Program-made: the position numbers and the translations under genes | Notes under the pieces: model-generated | Database searches by the model: none | What the model saw: the letters and a program-made list of their open reading frames with translations, nothing else | Told to the model about the DNA's origin: nothing | From: Streptomyces sp. YIM 121038 | Lineage (GTDB): Bacteria > Actinomycetota > Actinomycetes > Streptomycetales > Streptomycetaceae | DNA: 64,000 bases | Reading direction: 5' to 3' | NCBI RefSeq assembly: GCF_006088715.1 | Contig: NZ_CP030771.1 | Coordinates: 2,294,001 to 2,358,000 of the forward strand | Part shown: positions 15,017 through 23,661 of the stretch, one piece after another | Numbering within the stretch: position 1 is the first letter of the stretch | How the letters are laid out: every line of letters starts with the position of its first letter

Positions 15017-18000
15017 CACGACCACCGCACAGGCAGAGGTCACTGGGACCACCAGCAGTACCGGCGGCACACCGTCGTCCGGCGGAAAGGAGAGAAGGTC
15101 CCGGAGGGTGCGTCTGCCAGGCGCGGGCGGGGGCAGCCCGCTGTTCCGCAACGCCTACGCGTTGATGCTGAACACCGGTATTTCCGGCGTCCTCGGCCTG
15201 GGCTTCTGGCTGGCCGCCGCCCGGTACTACTCGGAGTCGGCGGTCGGCCAGGGCTCGGCGGCCATCGCGGCGATGAAGCTCCTCGCGGGCGTCACCGCCG
15301 TGACGCTGACGGGCGCCCTCGCGCGCTTCATCCCGGTGGCGGGCCGCGCCACCGGGAAGCTCATCTTCCGTACGTACGCGGGAAGTTCGATCGTCGTCGG
15401 GTTCGCCGCGCTGATCTTCCTGAGCACGCTCGACCTGTGGGGGCCCTCGTACCGCTTCCTGCACGGCCCGCTCGCCGGGGTGGGCTTCGTCGCGGCGGTC
15501 GTGGCCTGGTGTCTGCTCACCCTCCAGGACGGCGTGCTCACCGGCCTGCGCAGCGCGGTGTGGGTGCCGGTGGGCAACACCGTGTTCTCCGTGGTCAAGC
15601 TCGTCCTGCTGATCGTCTTCGCGGCGGCCGTCCCCACGGCCGGGGTGTTCGTGTCGTGGGTCGCCGCCATCGCCCTGTCGGTGGTGCCGCTCGGCTGGCT
15701 GGTGTTCCGGCGCCTCGTGCCGCGCCACGTGCGGGCCACCGAGGGCAAGGCGAAGCCGCCCTCGCTGCGCGAGATCGGCCGCTTCCTGGCCGGTGACTAC
15801 ACGGGCTCGCTGTTCTCGCTCGCCGTGGTGTACCTGGTCCCGGTGATCGTCGCCTCGCAGGTCAGCTCCGAGGACAACGCGTACTTCTACATCACCACCA
15901 CGATCGCGGGCACCACCAACCTCCTGGCGATCAACATGGGCGCCTCGCTGACCGTCGAGGGGGCGCACGACCCGGCGCGGCTCGCCGCGAACACCCGCGC
16001 GGCGCTGCGCCGCATGCTGCGGATCATGCTGCCGGTGTGCGCGGTCATCTTCCTGGGCGCGCCCTACATCCTGCACGTGTTCGGGCAGGGCTACTCGGAG
16101 GCGGCGACGCCGCTGCTGCGCTGGTTCGCCGTCGGGTCCGCGCTGCGGGTCGTCATGGAGACGTACTTCGCCGTCCTCAGGGCGCAGAGCCGCACGTCCG
16201 GCCTCGCCTGGCTGCAGGGCCTGCTGTGCGTGCTCGTCCTCGGTCTGACGCTGGTCCTGCTGCCGCGGATGGGCCTGACGGGCGCGGGCGTCGCGGAGAT
16301 CTCCAGCCTCGCGGTGATCGTGGCGATCGCCGCGCCCAAGCTGTACGCGATCACGCACCGCACGGCCCCGGAGGCCGCGCCGGACGGCGACCTCGCGGAC
16401 CTCGGCACCCCGGACGTCCCGCCGTCACCGGTGGCCCGCGCCCAGAGCACCGCCCTCAGGAAGGCCCCCGGGCACCGCCTCGGCCCGGCGTGGGCATTGC
16501 GTGACTCCCTCGACTCGGACACCCTGCAACTGGCGATCCACCGGGCCGACCTGGACCACCAGGAGCGCAGGCCGGACGTGCGGCCCGGCCCGGCGACGCC
16601 GGTGTTCGGGACGCGGCCGCGCCCGGGCTCGGGGAACGCGGACGGGGGCGGCATGGACGGGCACCGGCCCACGTGGGCCGTGGGGCGGCCGTTCGGCGGC
16701 ACGCCGTCGCACGGGGCACCGGTGGAGCGCCCGGGCCCGGGCCGCGCGCCCGGTTCCGCCACGGGTGCGGCCGCCGTGCCGTCACCGGCCCCGGCCTCGC
16801 CCGGTTCACCGGGCATGAAGACACCGACACCCGTCACGGGCTCCCCGGCCGCCCGGGGCGCGTCCGGGCCCGCCACGGCGAAGCCGCCCGGGCCGTCCGC
16901 CGGTTCACCGGCGTCCGCGGCGCCCGCTCCCCCGTCGCGCCCCGCCCCGGCCCCGGACCGCACCCCGCCGGTCCTCGCGCTGCTCCTGGCGCTGGCCCTC
17001 GGCCTGTACTGGGTGCCCGCGCTCGGGCTCGGCGAGGGCGACCTCGACGCGATGGGCGGGCTCGGCCTCATCTCCGTCCTGCCGGTGCCCACGCTGGTCG
17101 GCGCGGTGCTCCTCGTGGTCGTGTTCGCCTCGCTGCTGCGTCTGGACCGGCCCCGCACCCGGCTGCTCGCGGTGACGCTCGTGGCCACCGTCGTGTCGCT
17201 GCACGCGCTGCCCGCCGTCATCGAGACCGAGCCGCGGTTCGCGACGGCCTGGCAGCACCTGGGCTTCATGGAGTTCATCGACCGGACCGGCACGGCGGCG
17301 CCCGACCTGGACGCGCGCTGGAGCTGGCCCGGGTTCTTCGCGGGCGCCTCGTTCCTCGCCGAGGCGTGCGGCGTCTCGGACCTGACCGAGCTCATCCGCT
17401 GGTGGCCGCTGACCGTCCAGCTCCTGTACCTCCCGCCGATGTTCCTGCTCACCCGGCACATGCGGGCGAGCTGGCGGGCCAAGTGGACGGGCCTGTGGCT
17501 GTTCGTCCTGAGCGGCTGGGTGGGCCAGGACTACTTCTCCCCGCAGGGCTTCACCTATCTGCTGTACATCGCCTTCGTGGCGATCCTCCTGGTGTGGTTC
17601 CGGGCGCCGCGCGTGCTCTGGTCGAAGCGGCGGCCCGGCGAGGCCGAGGTGGAGCCCGCGAACCGGCGGCAGCAGGCGGTGCTGCTCCTGGTCCTCATGG
17701 GCCTGTTCGCGGCCACGGTGCCCGCGCACCAGCTGACGCCGTTCGTGATGCTCGGCGTGGTCACGGTCCTCGTGCTCGTGCGCCGCTGCGAGCTGCGGGG
17801 CCTGCCGCTGCTCTTCGGCGTCCTCGTGGTGCTGTGGCTGGGCTTCCTCGCGGAGCCGTACTGGTCGGGGCACTTCGACGAGCTGTTCGGCGGCGTGGGC
17901 GGGGTCGGCGGCAATGTGTCGTCGTCCGTCTCCGGCCGCATCGAGGGCGGCGACCCCACGCACAAGCTGGTCCTGTACACGCGGGTGGCGCTGGCCGGGA

Positions 18001-18962
18001 GCGTGCTCGCGCTGGCCTGCTGGGGCTGGCTGCGCAGGCGCAGGCTGAAGTACCGCGAGGTGTCCCTCGTCGTCCTGGCCTTCGTGCCGTTCCTGGGCTT
18101 CGGCATGCAGAGCTACGGCGGCGAGATGGCGCTGCGCGTCTTCATGTTCGCGCTGCCGGGGGTGGCCCTGCTCGGCGGGCTCGCGCTGTTCCCGCGCACC
18201 GGGGCGACCGCCAAGGAGCGGGACCGCGACCGGGTGAGCCTCGCGCCGTACGCCGCGCTGCTCGCGGGGCTCGTCCTGGTGGGCGGCTTCCTGGTGGCCC
18301 GCTGGGGCAACGAGCCCTTCGAGCGCGTCCGCACGGGCGAGGTCGCCGCGATGGAGTACGTGTACGCGCACGACGACCCGACGGTGCGGCTGCTGTGGAT
18401 GAGCAACGACACCGTCACCAACGTGACGCCCGCGATCCCCTGGGGCAAGCAGGACCCGGAGAAGGTCGAGTACCTGCCCACGCTCGCGCCGCCCGACCCG
18501 CGCCTGGTGTCGGGCCTGGTGAAGGCGCTCAAGGACGCGGGGCCCAACTCGTATCTGATGGTCAACCGCGGCCAGACGGTGTACCTCCAGATGGACTCGG
18601 GCTATCCGGAGCACTGGGACACCCGGCTCGTGCGGAACCTGGACCGGCGCGCGGACCTGAAGAAGGTCCTCAGCAACGCCGACGCGACGCTCTACGCGCT
18701 GCGCGAGCAGCCGAAGGGCGCGGTGCCGAAGGCGGATCCGGGAGCGGTCGGCCCCAAGGTGACGTGGACCCCGTGGTCGGTGGTCGGCGGCCTCGCGGTG
18801 CTGGCGCTCGTCCTGCTGCTCGCGGCGCGCGAGGTGGTGCGCGTCGCGGTGCCGCCGAGCATGGCGCAGCAGCGCTGGCTGCAGAGCAGCTTCTGGTTCT
18901 CGCTGCCGCTGCTCGCGGTGTTCCTGGCGTCGCTGATCCAGCGGTTCCTGACGATGGCGTAG
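15009..18962 (+). CDS. Giant membrane protein: Wzx-like flippase fused to GT-C/polymerase-like domain
   Basis: A 1317-residue membrane protein; GTG at 15009 overlaps the deacetylase end by 8 bases. Residues about 45-455 form a MOP/Wzx-type polysaccharide flippase with 12 or so helices (start LFRNAYALMLNTGISGVLGL). Residues about 456-650 are a Pro/Ala/Gly/Ser-rich, presumably disordered linker. Residues about 652-1317 are a second multi-helix block containing SWPGFFAGASFLAE, WWPLTVQLLYLPP and DYFSPQGFTYLL, resembling actinobacterial GT-C or O-antigen-polymerase-like proteins, with a soluble part near 1120-1240. Flipping and polymerising in one chain would be unusual; the frame is continuous with normal codon use, so this is not an assembly artefact. 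The second domain's family is my least certain call. Confidence 0.8.
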   Translation: MSDTTTAQAEVTGTTSSTGGTPSSGGKERRSRRVRLPGAGGGSPLFRNAYALMLNTGISGVLGLGFWLAAARYYSESAVGQGSAAIAAMKLLAGVTAVTLTGALARFIPVAGRATGKLIFRTYAGSSIVVGFAALIFLSTLDLWGPSYRFLHGPLAGVGFVAAVVAWCLLTLQDGVLTGLRSAVWVPVGNTVFSVVKLVLLIVFAAAVPTAGVFVSWVAAIALSVVPLGWLVFRRLVPRHVRATEGKAKPPSLREIGRFLAGDYTGSLFSLAVVYLVPVIVASQVSSEDNAYFYITTTIAGTTNLLAINMGASLTVEGAHDPARLAANTRAALRRMLRIMLPVCAVIFLGAPYILHVFGQGYSEAATPLLRWFAVGSALRVVMETYFAVLRAQSRTSGLAWLQGLLCVLVLGLTLVLLPRMGLTGAGVAEISSLAVIVAIAAPKLYAITHRTAPEAAPDGDLADLGTPDVPPSPVARAQSTALRKAPGHRLGPAWALRDSLDSDTLQLAIHRADLDHQERRPDVRPGPATPVFGTRPRPGSGNADGGGMDGHRPTWAVGRPFGGTPSHGAPVERPGPGRAPGSATGAAAVPSPAPASPGSPGMKTPTPVTGSPAARGASGPATAKPPGPSAGSPASAAPAPPSRPAPAPDRTPPVLALLLALALGLYWVPALGLGEGDLDAMGGLGLISVLPVPTLVGAVLLVVVFASLLRLDRPRTRLLAVTLVATVVSLHALPAVIETEPRFATAWQHLGFMEFIDRTGTAAPDLDARWSWPGFFAGASFLAEACGVSDLTELIRWWPLTVQLLYLPPMFLLTRHMRASWRAKWTGLWLFVLSGWVGQDYFSPQGFTYLLYIAFVAILLVWFRAPRVLWSKRRPGEAEVEPANRRQQAVLLLVLMGLFAATVPAHQLTPFVMLGVVTVLVLVRRCELRGLPLLFGVLVVLWLGFLAEPYWSGHFDELFGGVGGVGGNVSSSVSGRIEGGDPTHKLVLYTRVALAGSVLALACWGWLRRRRLKYREVSLVVLAFVPFLGFGMQSYGGEMALRVFMFALPGVALLGGLALFPRTGATAKERDRDRVSLAPYAALLAGLVLVGGFLVARWGNEPFERVRTGEVAAMEYVYAHDDPTVRLLWMSNDTVTNVTPAIPWGKQDPEKVEYLPTLAPPDPRLVSGLVKALKDAGPNSYLMVNRGQTVYLQMDSGYPEHWDTRLVRNLDRRADLKKVLSNADATLYALREQPKGAVPKADPGAVGPKVTWTPWSVVGGLAVLALVLLLAAREVVRVAVPPSMAQQRWLQSSFWFSLPLLAVFLASLIQRFLTMA

Positions 18963-18967
18963 GCCCG

Positions 18968-18988
18968 GTGGGCCCCGTGGGCCCACCG
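18968..18988. terminator. Hairpin between convergent flippase-fusion and GH39-like genes
   Basis: A perfect inverted repeat with 9-base arms (GGTGGGCCC and GGGCCCACC) and a CGT loop lies just after the flippase-fusion stop and before the converging GH39-like stop. Likely a bidirectional terminator; no T-tract. Confidence 0.55.
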
Positions 18989-19011
18989 CTCGCGGGCGGG
19001 CGTGGAGCGGC

Positions 19012-20433
19012 TCAGCGCTTGAGCCACTTCACCCCGTACCCGGCGAGGTCGAACCGCTTGCCGTCCACCAGCGCGCTGATGGGCCGGTCGAGCGTGTTCA
19101 CCACGAGGACGGTGGCGTCGTCGGCGAGGACCCGGACGTTCGGCACGTCGTCGTCGGCGACGGTGACCTTCTCGTACCGGGTGCCGGGCGGGAAGGCCGC
19201 GGAGAACTTCCCGAGCAGGTCCAGTATCGGCTTCCCGCGGCCGCCGTCGGCGAGCTGCGTCGAGCTCCACAGACAGCCCGCGCACTCGCCGCGCTTCTGC
19301 GGGTTCCAGTAGAAGCCGCTGGTGGTGCCGCCGCGGGCCAGGGCCATGAGTCCGGCGGCGTGCACGGCCACGCGGTGCGCCTCGGACCAGCCGTCGCGCT
19401 CGTCCTCGCCGTCGCCGGGCTCCACGTAGTACTCGGCCCACCACAGGGGCAGGTCGCCGGAGCGCTCGCGCAGCCAGCGGCTGACGTCGGTGAACTTCTC
19501 GGTGGCCGTGAACGCGTCGGGGACCAGCTCGTCGTCGACCGTGTAGGAGGCGCCGTCGACGACGACGAAGTCGGCGCCCTTCTTGTGCTTGTTCCAGTAG
19601 TCGAAGGCGTCGAGCGAGCGCTGGTCCATGGCGCCCCAGGGGCCCTTCAGCTCCTTGGAGACGCCGTCGGTCTGGCGCGGGTCGACGCTGTTCAACACGA
19701 CGTACGGGCCGCCGACCATGATGTCCTTGTTGACGGCCTTCAGCGCTGTGTAGACGCGGTTGTACAGCTCGGTGTAGCCCTCGTAGTCCCAGCGGTGCTC
19801 GGTGCTGTTCCAGAAGCCCTTCAGTTCGTTCCAGACGATGAAGTGCCGTACGTCCGGATAGCGCTTGGCGACGGTGGCGGCGAGCCGGGCGAAGTCGTCG
19901 AAGTGCTCGGGCTCCGGGGCGGTCTCCAGGGAGCTCTTGCTCCAGTTCGTGTGGTCGGAGCCGGGCGTGCCGCCCTTCATCCAGTCGGGGGCGCAGCACA
20001 GGGTGACGACGGGCGTGCCGCCGGTGGCGCGGATGAAGTCGACGCGGCGGTCCATGGCGCCGAAGTCGTAGCGCCCCTGCACCGGTTCGGGGTTGCCCGA
20101 GCCCCAGCCCATGATGTGCTGGATCTGCGGCAGCGGGCGCGGCTGGCCCTTGAGCAGCTTCTCGGCGCGCGCGACGGCGGCGTCCTCGCCCTGGTCCGCG
20201 CTGTGCTGGGTGTGCGTGAAGCCCCAGCCGACCTGGGCCTCTCCCCGGGGCGGCGGGTCCATGGGCGTGCCGTGCACCTTGTCGCCGTCCTTGGTGGTGC
20301 CCGCGGTGCTGCCGCCGCGCTCGTCGGGCAGCGTGAGCACGGTCAGGACCAGGGCCAGAGCGGCCGCACCAACGCCGAGCAGAGCGGCGAGACGCCACTT
20401 CCGCGCATCCGAGTTCCACCCATGCCGTCGCAT
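19012..20433 (-). CDS. Membrane-anchored glycoside hydrolase, GH39-like (clan A)
   Basis: A 473-residue protein with one N-terminal membrane helix (about 15-35) and an outward-facing (beta/alpha)8 glycosidase domain. The acid/base motif is IVWNELKGFWN with E203; the probable nucleophile is E334 in LWWAEYYVEP, matching the spacing of clan A enzymes such as GH39 xylosidases. Other landmarks are VGWGFTHTQH, MGWGSGNPEP and the beta-rich C-terminal domain ending VDGKRFDLAGYGVKWLKR. It converges on the polysaccharide operon and is probably a polymer-processing or release enzyme for that surface glycan. GH5/GH79-like assignment is the main alternative. Confidence 0.75.
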   Translation of the reverse strand: MRRHGWNSDARKWRLAALLGVGAAALALVLTVLTLPDERGGSTAGTTKDGDKVHGTPMDPPPRGEAQVGWGFTHTQHSADQGEDAAVARAEKLLKGQPRPLPQIQHIMGWGSGNPEPVQGRYDFGAMDRRVDFIRATGGTPVVTLCCAPDWMKGGTPGSDHTNWSKSSLETAPEPEHFDDFARLAATVAKRYPDVRHFIVWNELKGFWNSTEHRWDYEGYTELYNRVYTALKAVNKDIMVGGPYVVLNSVDPRQTDGVSKELKGPWGAMDQRSLDAFDYWNKHKKGADFVVVDGASYTVDDELVPDAFTATEKFTDVSRWLRERSGDLPLWWAEYYVEPGDGEDERDGWSEAHRVAVHAAGLMALARGGTTSGFYWNPQKRGECAGCLWSSTQLADGGRGKPILDLLGKFSAAFPPGTRYEKVTVADDDVPNVRVLADDATVLVVNTLDRPISALVDGKRFDLAGYGVKWLKR

Positions 20434-20566
20434 CGAGGGTCAGCGTAACGGCGACGATTCCCGGTCGGGCGCGTTCCGTACGAGTGTCCGGGACTGGCGC
20501 GTGGCGTTCGGGCGGAGTACCGAAACCGGGGTGCACAGGGGCGCGTCCGTGGCGGATCATGGCGGC

Positions 20567-21661
20567 ATGTCTGCGAACCCTCAGGACGCCCTGCCGATCC
20601 GGCTCAACGTCGACGACAGCGACTCCCCGTCGGACGTCGTCGACGCGCTGTTCCTCGGCCGCTTCGCGACGGGCGAGCAGCCGTACTCGCACAGTGCGAA
20701 CATCGACCGGGTGAAGGCGGGCTCGACGCTGCTGCCGCCGGACGCCCGCGTGCTGCGGGCCGCCCGCGACGACGACCGCAGCGCGACGCTCGCCGAGGGC
20801 GAGGGCTGGACGCTGCTCGTCTCGCGATGGAACCGGGGCGCGGACGTCACGGTCACGGCGACCACCGCGGAGCTCGCCGAGGACGTCCTGAAACGGGCCA
20901 CGGACGGCGCGCAGGACGACCCGGAGCCCCAGCCGGAGAACGTGACCATGGGGTTCTGGTACGTCTCACCGCGGCGCGGCCCGTACCGCACGACGCGGCA
21001 GATCTCCGCCGGCACGTGGTCGGAGGTGCGGCAGAACTACACCGCGCCGGTGGCCGACGCCATGGACAAGCTGATGAAGACGACGCCGGAGGACATCTCC
21101 GGGCGGCTCCTGCTGCTGCACGGTCCGCCCGGCACGGGCAAGACGTCGGCGCTGCGCACGCTCGCGCGCTCCTGGCGCGACTGGTGCCAGGTGGACTGCG
21201 TCCTGGATCCGGAGCGCCTGTTCACGGACGTCGGCTATCTGATGGACATCGCCATCGGAGAGGACGAGGGCACGGCGAAGGGCCGCTGGCGGCTGCTGCT
21301 CCTGGAGGACTGCGACGAACTGATCCGCGGCGAGGCCAAGCACACGGCGGGCCAGGCCCTCTCGCGCCTGCTCAACCTCACGGACGGACTGCTCGGCCAG
21401 GGCCGCAACGTGCTGGTGGGGGTCACCACCAACGAGGACCTGGAGCGGCTGCACCCCGCGGTGGTGCGGCCCGGGCGGTGTCTGGCCCGGATCGAGGTGG
21501 GGGCGCTCACCCGCGCCGAGTCGGTGAGCTGGCTCGGCACCACCGAGGGCGTCTCGCGCGAGGGCGCGACCCTGGCCGAGCTGTACGCCCTGCGCCGGGG
21601 CACGACCCCGCCGTCCATCCCGTCCACCCGGGACAGCACGGACGCGGGGCTGTACTTGTAG
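20567..21661 (+). CDS. AAA ATPase, DUF5925-type
   Basis: A 364-residue soluble AAA protein. The N-terminal 150 residues are the actinobacterial DUF5925-like part. The ATPase core has Walker A GPPGTGKTSALR (G186-T193), Walker B LLLLEDCDEL, sensor 1 VGVTTNED and the arginine-finger region HPAVVRPGRC. It transcribes away from the GH39-like gene and ends 41 bases before the converging GntR gene. No partner subunit is adjacent. The role of this family is not known to me; by analogy with AAA proteins it should remodel a protein complex. Confidence 0.85.
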   Translation: MSANPQDALPIRLNVDDSDSPSDVVDALFLGRFATGEQPYSHSANIDRVKAGSTLLPPDARVLRAARDDDRSATLAEGEGWTLLVSRWNRGADVTVTATTAELAEDVLKRATDGAQDDPEPQPENVTMGFWYVSPRRGPYRTTRQISAGTWSEVRQNYTAPVADAMDKLMKTTPEDISGRLLLLHGPPGTGKTSALRTLARSWRDWCQVDCVLDPERLFTDVGYLMDIAIGEDEGTAKGRWRLLLLEDCDELIRGEAKHTAGQALSRLLNLTDGLLGQGRNVLVGVTTNEDLERLHPAVVRPGRCLARIEVGALTRAESVSWLGTTEGVSREGATLAELYALRRGTTPPSIPSTRDSTDAGLYL

Positions 21662-21702
21662 CCCTGAGCGCCTTCCTGCTGTGGGCAACCGTTGCACCGG
21701 GC

Positions 21703-22086
21703 TCAGGCAGGGGAGCCGTAAGCCGCACGCAAGGCATCGCGGACCGCCGAGGCCGCCTCGGTCTCGGAGAGGCCAAGGCGGCGGACCTGCTCGGCATAGG
21801 CCTGCGCGGCCCCGGCCGCCGCACGAGCCCCGGCTTCGCGTGCCGCCGCGACGAACGTCCCGTGCCGCCCCCGCGTCTCGACCGCCCCGTCCGCCTCCAG
21901 CGCCCGGTACGCCTTGGCCACGGTGTTCGCCGCGAGCCCGAGCTCCTCGGCGAGCCCGCGTACCGTCGGCAGCTTGTAGCCGACGGGCAGCAGCCCGCCC
22001 CGCGCCTGCTCGGCGATCTGCGTCCGCACCTGTTCGAACGGCGGCGCGGCGCCCGCGCCTTCCTTGATGACGATCTTCAGAGCCAC
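21703..22086 (-). CDS. GntR-family regulator, short YtrA type
   Basis: A 127-residue regulator: a GntR winged helix at about 10-75 (PFEQVRTQIAEQARGGLLPV, then YKLPTVRGLAEELGLAANTV and GAVETRGRHGTFV) followed by only about 50 residues of helix, which is the YtrA subfamily layout. GTG at 22086 gives the usual start just before the helix-turn-helix. YtrA-type regulators often control ABC transporter genes beside them; none is found here. Its 69-base divergent spacing to the GNAT gene makes that gene, or itself, the simplest target. Confidence 0.85.
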   Translation of the reverse strand: MALKIVIKEGAGAAPPFEQVRTQIAEQARGGLLPVGYKLPTVRGLAEELGLAANTVAKAYRALEADGAVETRGRHGTFVAAAREAGARAAAGAAQAYAEQVRRLGLSETEAASAVRDALRAAYGSPA

Positions 22087-22155
22087 CCGCCGATTGTCCC
22101 GCACCGGCGGAAATTCGGAGGCACCCGGGCCCGCCTCGCGCGTACCGTCCGGGCC

Positions 22156-23088
22156 ATGACTGAGATCCGGGTGCGTGACCTGCGCACCTTCGACCCGCGG
22201 GACACCGCCGCCTACGCGGCGGTGCGGCGCGCGGCGGTGCCCGCGCTGCTGGCCACCGCCGCGTCCGTGGCGTACTCCTGCGCGTACGCCCACCCCGACG
22301 CCCGCTACCGCGCGCTGGTCGCGGAGGCGGACGGCGAGGTCGTCGGCACGGCCCAGGTGGGCATCGCGCACGACAGCCCGGAGCCGGGCCAGGGCTTCCT
22401 CAACGTCTATGTGCACCCGGAGCGGTGCGGCCTGGGCGCGGGCTCGCTGCTCGTGCGCACGGCGGAGGAGCACCTCGCGGCCGAGGGCGCGACGGCGCTG
22501 TACTCGTGGGTCCTCGACACGCCGCGCGACCGGGCGTTCGCGGCCCGGCGCGGCTACCGTGCGAGCCGTACCGCGCACTTCCTCCGCCTCGACCTGGCGC
22601 GGGGCGGACTGCCGCCGCTCGCCGAGCCGCCCCCGGGGGTCGAACTGCGCTCGGCGGCCGACTTCCGGGACGACCCGCGCCCCCTGTTCGCCCTGGACGC
22701 GGAGACCGTGGCGGACGAACCGGGCGACGTGACCGCGCAGTTCACGGACTACGCGCACTGGCTCACCGAGACCTGGCGCCACCCGCTCCTGAACCACGAG
22801 CTGACCACGGTGGCCGTGGTGGACGGGGAGCCCGCCGCGTTCACGCTGGCGCACACCGACGACGCGTCCCGGTACGCGTCGGGCATGACCGGCACGGCCC
22901 GCGCCCACCGGGGCCGCGGCCTGGCCAAGCTCGCGAAGAACGCCTCGCTGCACCGGGCGCGGGCGGCGGGCTTCGCGGAGGCGTTCACGGGCAACGACAG
23001 CGAGAACGGCCCGATGGCCGCGATCAACCAGTGGTTCGGTTACGAGATCCATGACACGGAGGTCCGTCATGTCCGTTCTGTCGACTGA
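22156..23088 (+). CDS. Tandem-GNAT acetyltransferase
   Basis: A 310-residue cytoplasmic protein with two GNAT units. The first has LNVYVHPERCGLGAGSLLV as its acetyl-CoA loop, the second GTARAHRGRGLAKLAKNA plus the late motif GNDSENGPMAAINQWFGYE. Such double-GNAT proteins act on small amines or antibiotics, or their N-terminal unit may be non-catalytic. The gene overlaps the DUF402 gene by 20 bases, so the two are co-transcribed and probably co-translated. The substrate is unknown. Confidence 0.85.
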   Translation: MTEIRVRDLRTFDPRDTAAYAAVRRAAVPALLATAASVAYSCAYAHPDARYRALVAEADGEVVGTAQVGIAHDSPEPGQGFLNVYVHPERCGLGAGSLLVRTAEEHLAAEGATALYSWVLDTPRDRAFAARRGYRASRTAHFLRLDLARGGLPPLAEPPPGVELRSAADFRDDPRPLFALDAETVADEPGDVTAQFTDYAHWLTETWRHPLLNHELTTVAVVDGEPAAFTLAHTDDASRYASGMTGTARAHRGRGLAKLAKNASLHRARAAGFAEAFTGNDSENGPMAAINQWFGYEIHDTEVRHVRSVD

Positions 23089-23599
23089 CGTCGAGCCCTC
23101 GGCCGACGTCGAGGTCGAGCTGCGCAAGGCGGGGCGCACGAAGATCCGCTATCCGGCCCGGCTGCTCGCGGACGACGGCACCCGCGTCACGGTCCGCGCG
23201 CCCTGGGCGGGCGCGGGCGTACGGGACTTCGGCTTCGTCCGCTTCGAGCCGGGCGACACGTTCGTGGAGCACTACTGGCGCGACCGCTGGTACGCCGTGA
23301 AGGAGGTGTACGCCGCGGACGGCGCGCTCAAGGGCTGGTACTGCGACGTGACCCGGCCCGCCGTCCGCGGCGGCGCCGTCCTCACCGTCGAGGACCTGGA
23401 CCTCGACCTGTGGTGCGCGGCGGACGGCAGTGCCGTGCTGCGCCTGGACGAGGACGAGTTCGCGGCGAGCGGCATCACCGCGGCCGACCCGACCGCGGCC
23501 GCCGCGGCCGTGCGGGCCCTGGACGAGCTGGAGCGGCTCGCCGAGCGGGGGCTCCTCCCGAGGTCGTCCGCGGCCCTTCCGCCCCAGCCTAAGGAGTAA
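23069..23599 (+). CDS. DUF402 domain protein
   Basis: A 176-residue cytoplasmic protein with the DUF402 beta-barrel (about 25-150): WYAVKEVYAADGALKGWYCD and VRGGAVLTVEDLDLDLW. Start chosen at 23069 because a GGAGG site sits six bases before this ATG; an ATG at 23051 is possible but weaker. Characterised DUF402 proteins are nucleoside di/triphosphate phosphatases or RNA-end binding modules. Embedded in the GNAT gene's 3' end; no further functional hint. Confidence 0.8.
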   Translation: MSVLSTDVEPSADVEVELRKAGRTKIRYPARLLADDGTRVTVRAPWAGAGVRDFGFVRFEPGDTFVEHYWRDRWYAVKEVYAADGALKGWYCDVTRPAVRGGAVLTVEDLDLDLWCAADGSAVLRLDEDEFAASGITAADPTAAAAAVRALDELERLAERGLLPRSSAALPPQPKE

Positions 23600-23604
23600 T
23601 CCAG

Positions 23605-23635
23605 TTTGCCTAAAGCCTTTAGGTAACTGCATAAT
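23605..23635 (+). promoter_or_regulatory. Promoter with overlapping palindromic operator before the tetR-type gene
   Basis: A perfect 7-1-7 inverted repeat, CCTAAAG-C-CTTTAGG (23609-23623), extends to GTT/AAC-like flanks with one mismatch. It lies between a TTGCCT (23606-23611) and a CATAAT (23630-23635) spaced 18 bases apart, 27 bases before the TetR start. A repressor bound here would block the promoter, as expected for an autoregulated TetR gene. Confidence 0.6.
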
Positions 23636-23661
23636 CGGTTCTGTCGAAGGAGAGGACCGAT

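Noticed and set aside
15009..18962. Misassembly creating the flippase fusion
   Set aside because: A single uninterrupted frame with uniform codon use and a plausible linker; nothing suggests a join.
16905..18986. 693-codon minus-strand frame under the flippase fusion
   Set aside because: Antisense shadow; the plus-strand protein has continuous transmembrane helices and normal codon bias.
10392..20433. Secondary-metabolite gene cluster
   Set aside because: No PKS, NRPS, terpene or RiPP core enzymes; the set fits surface polysaccharide synthesis.
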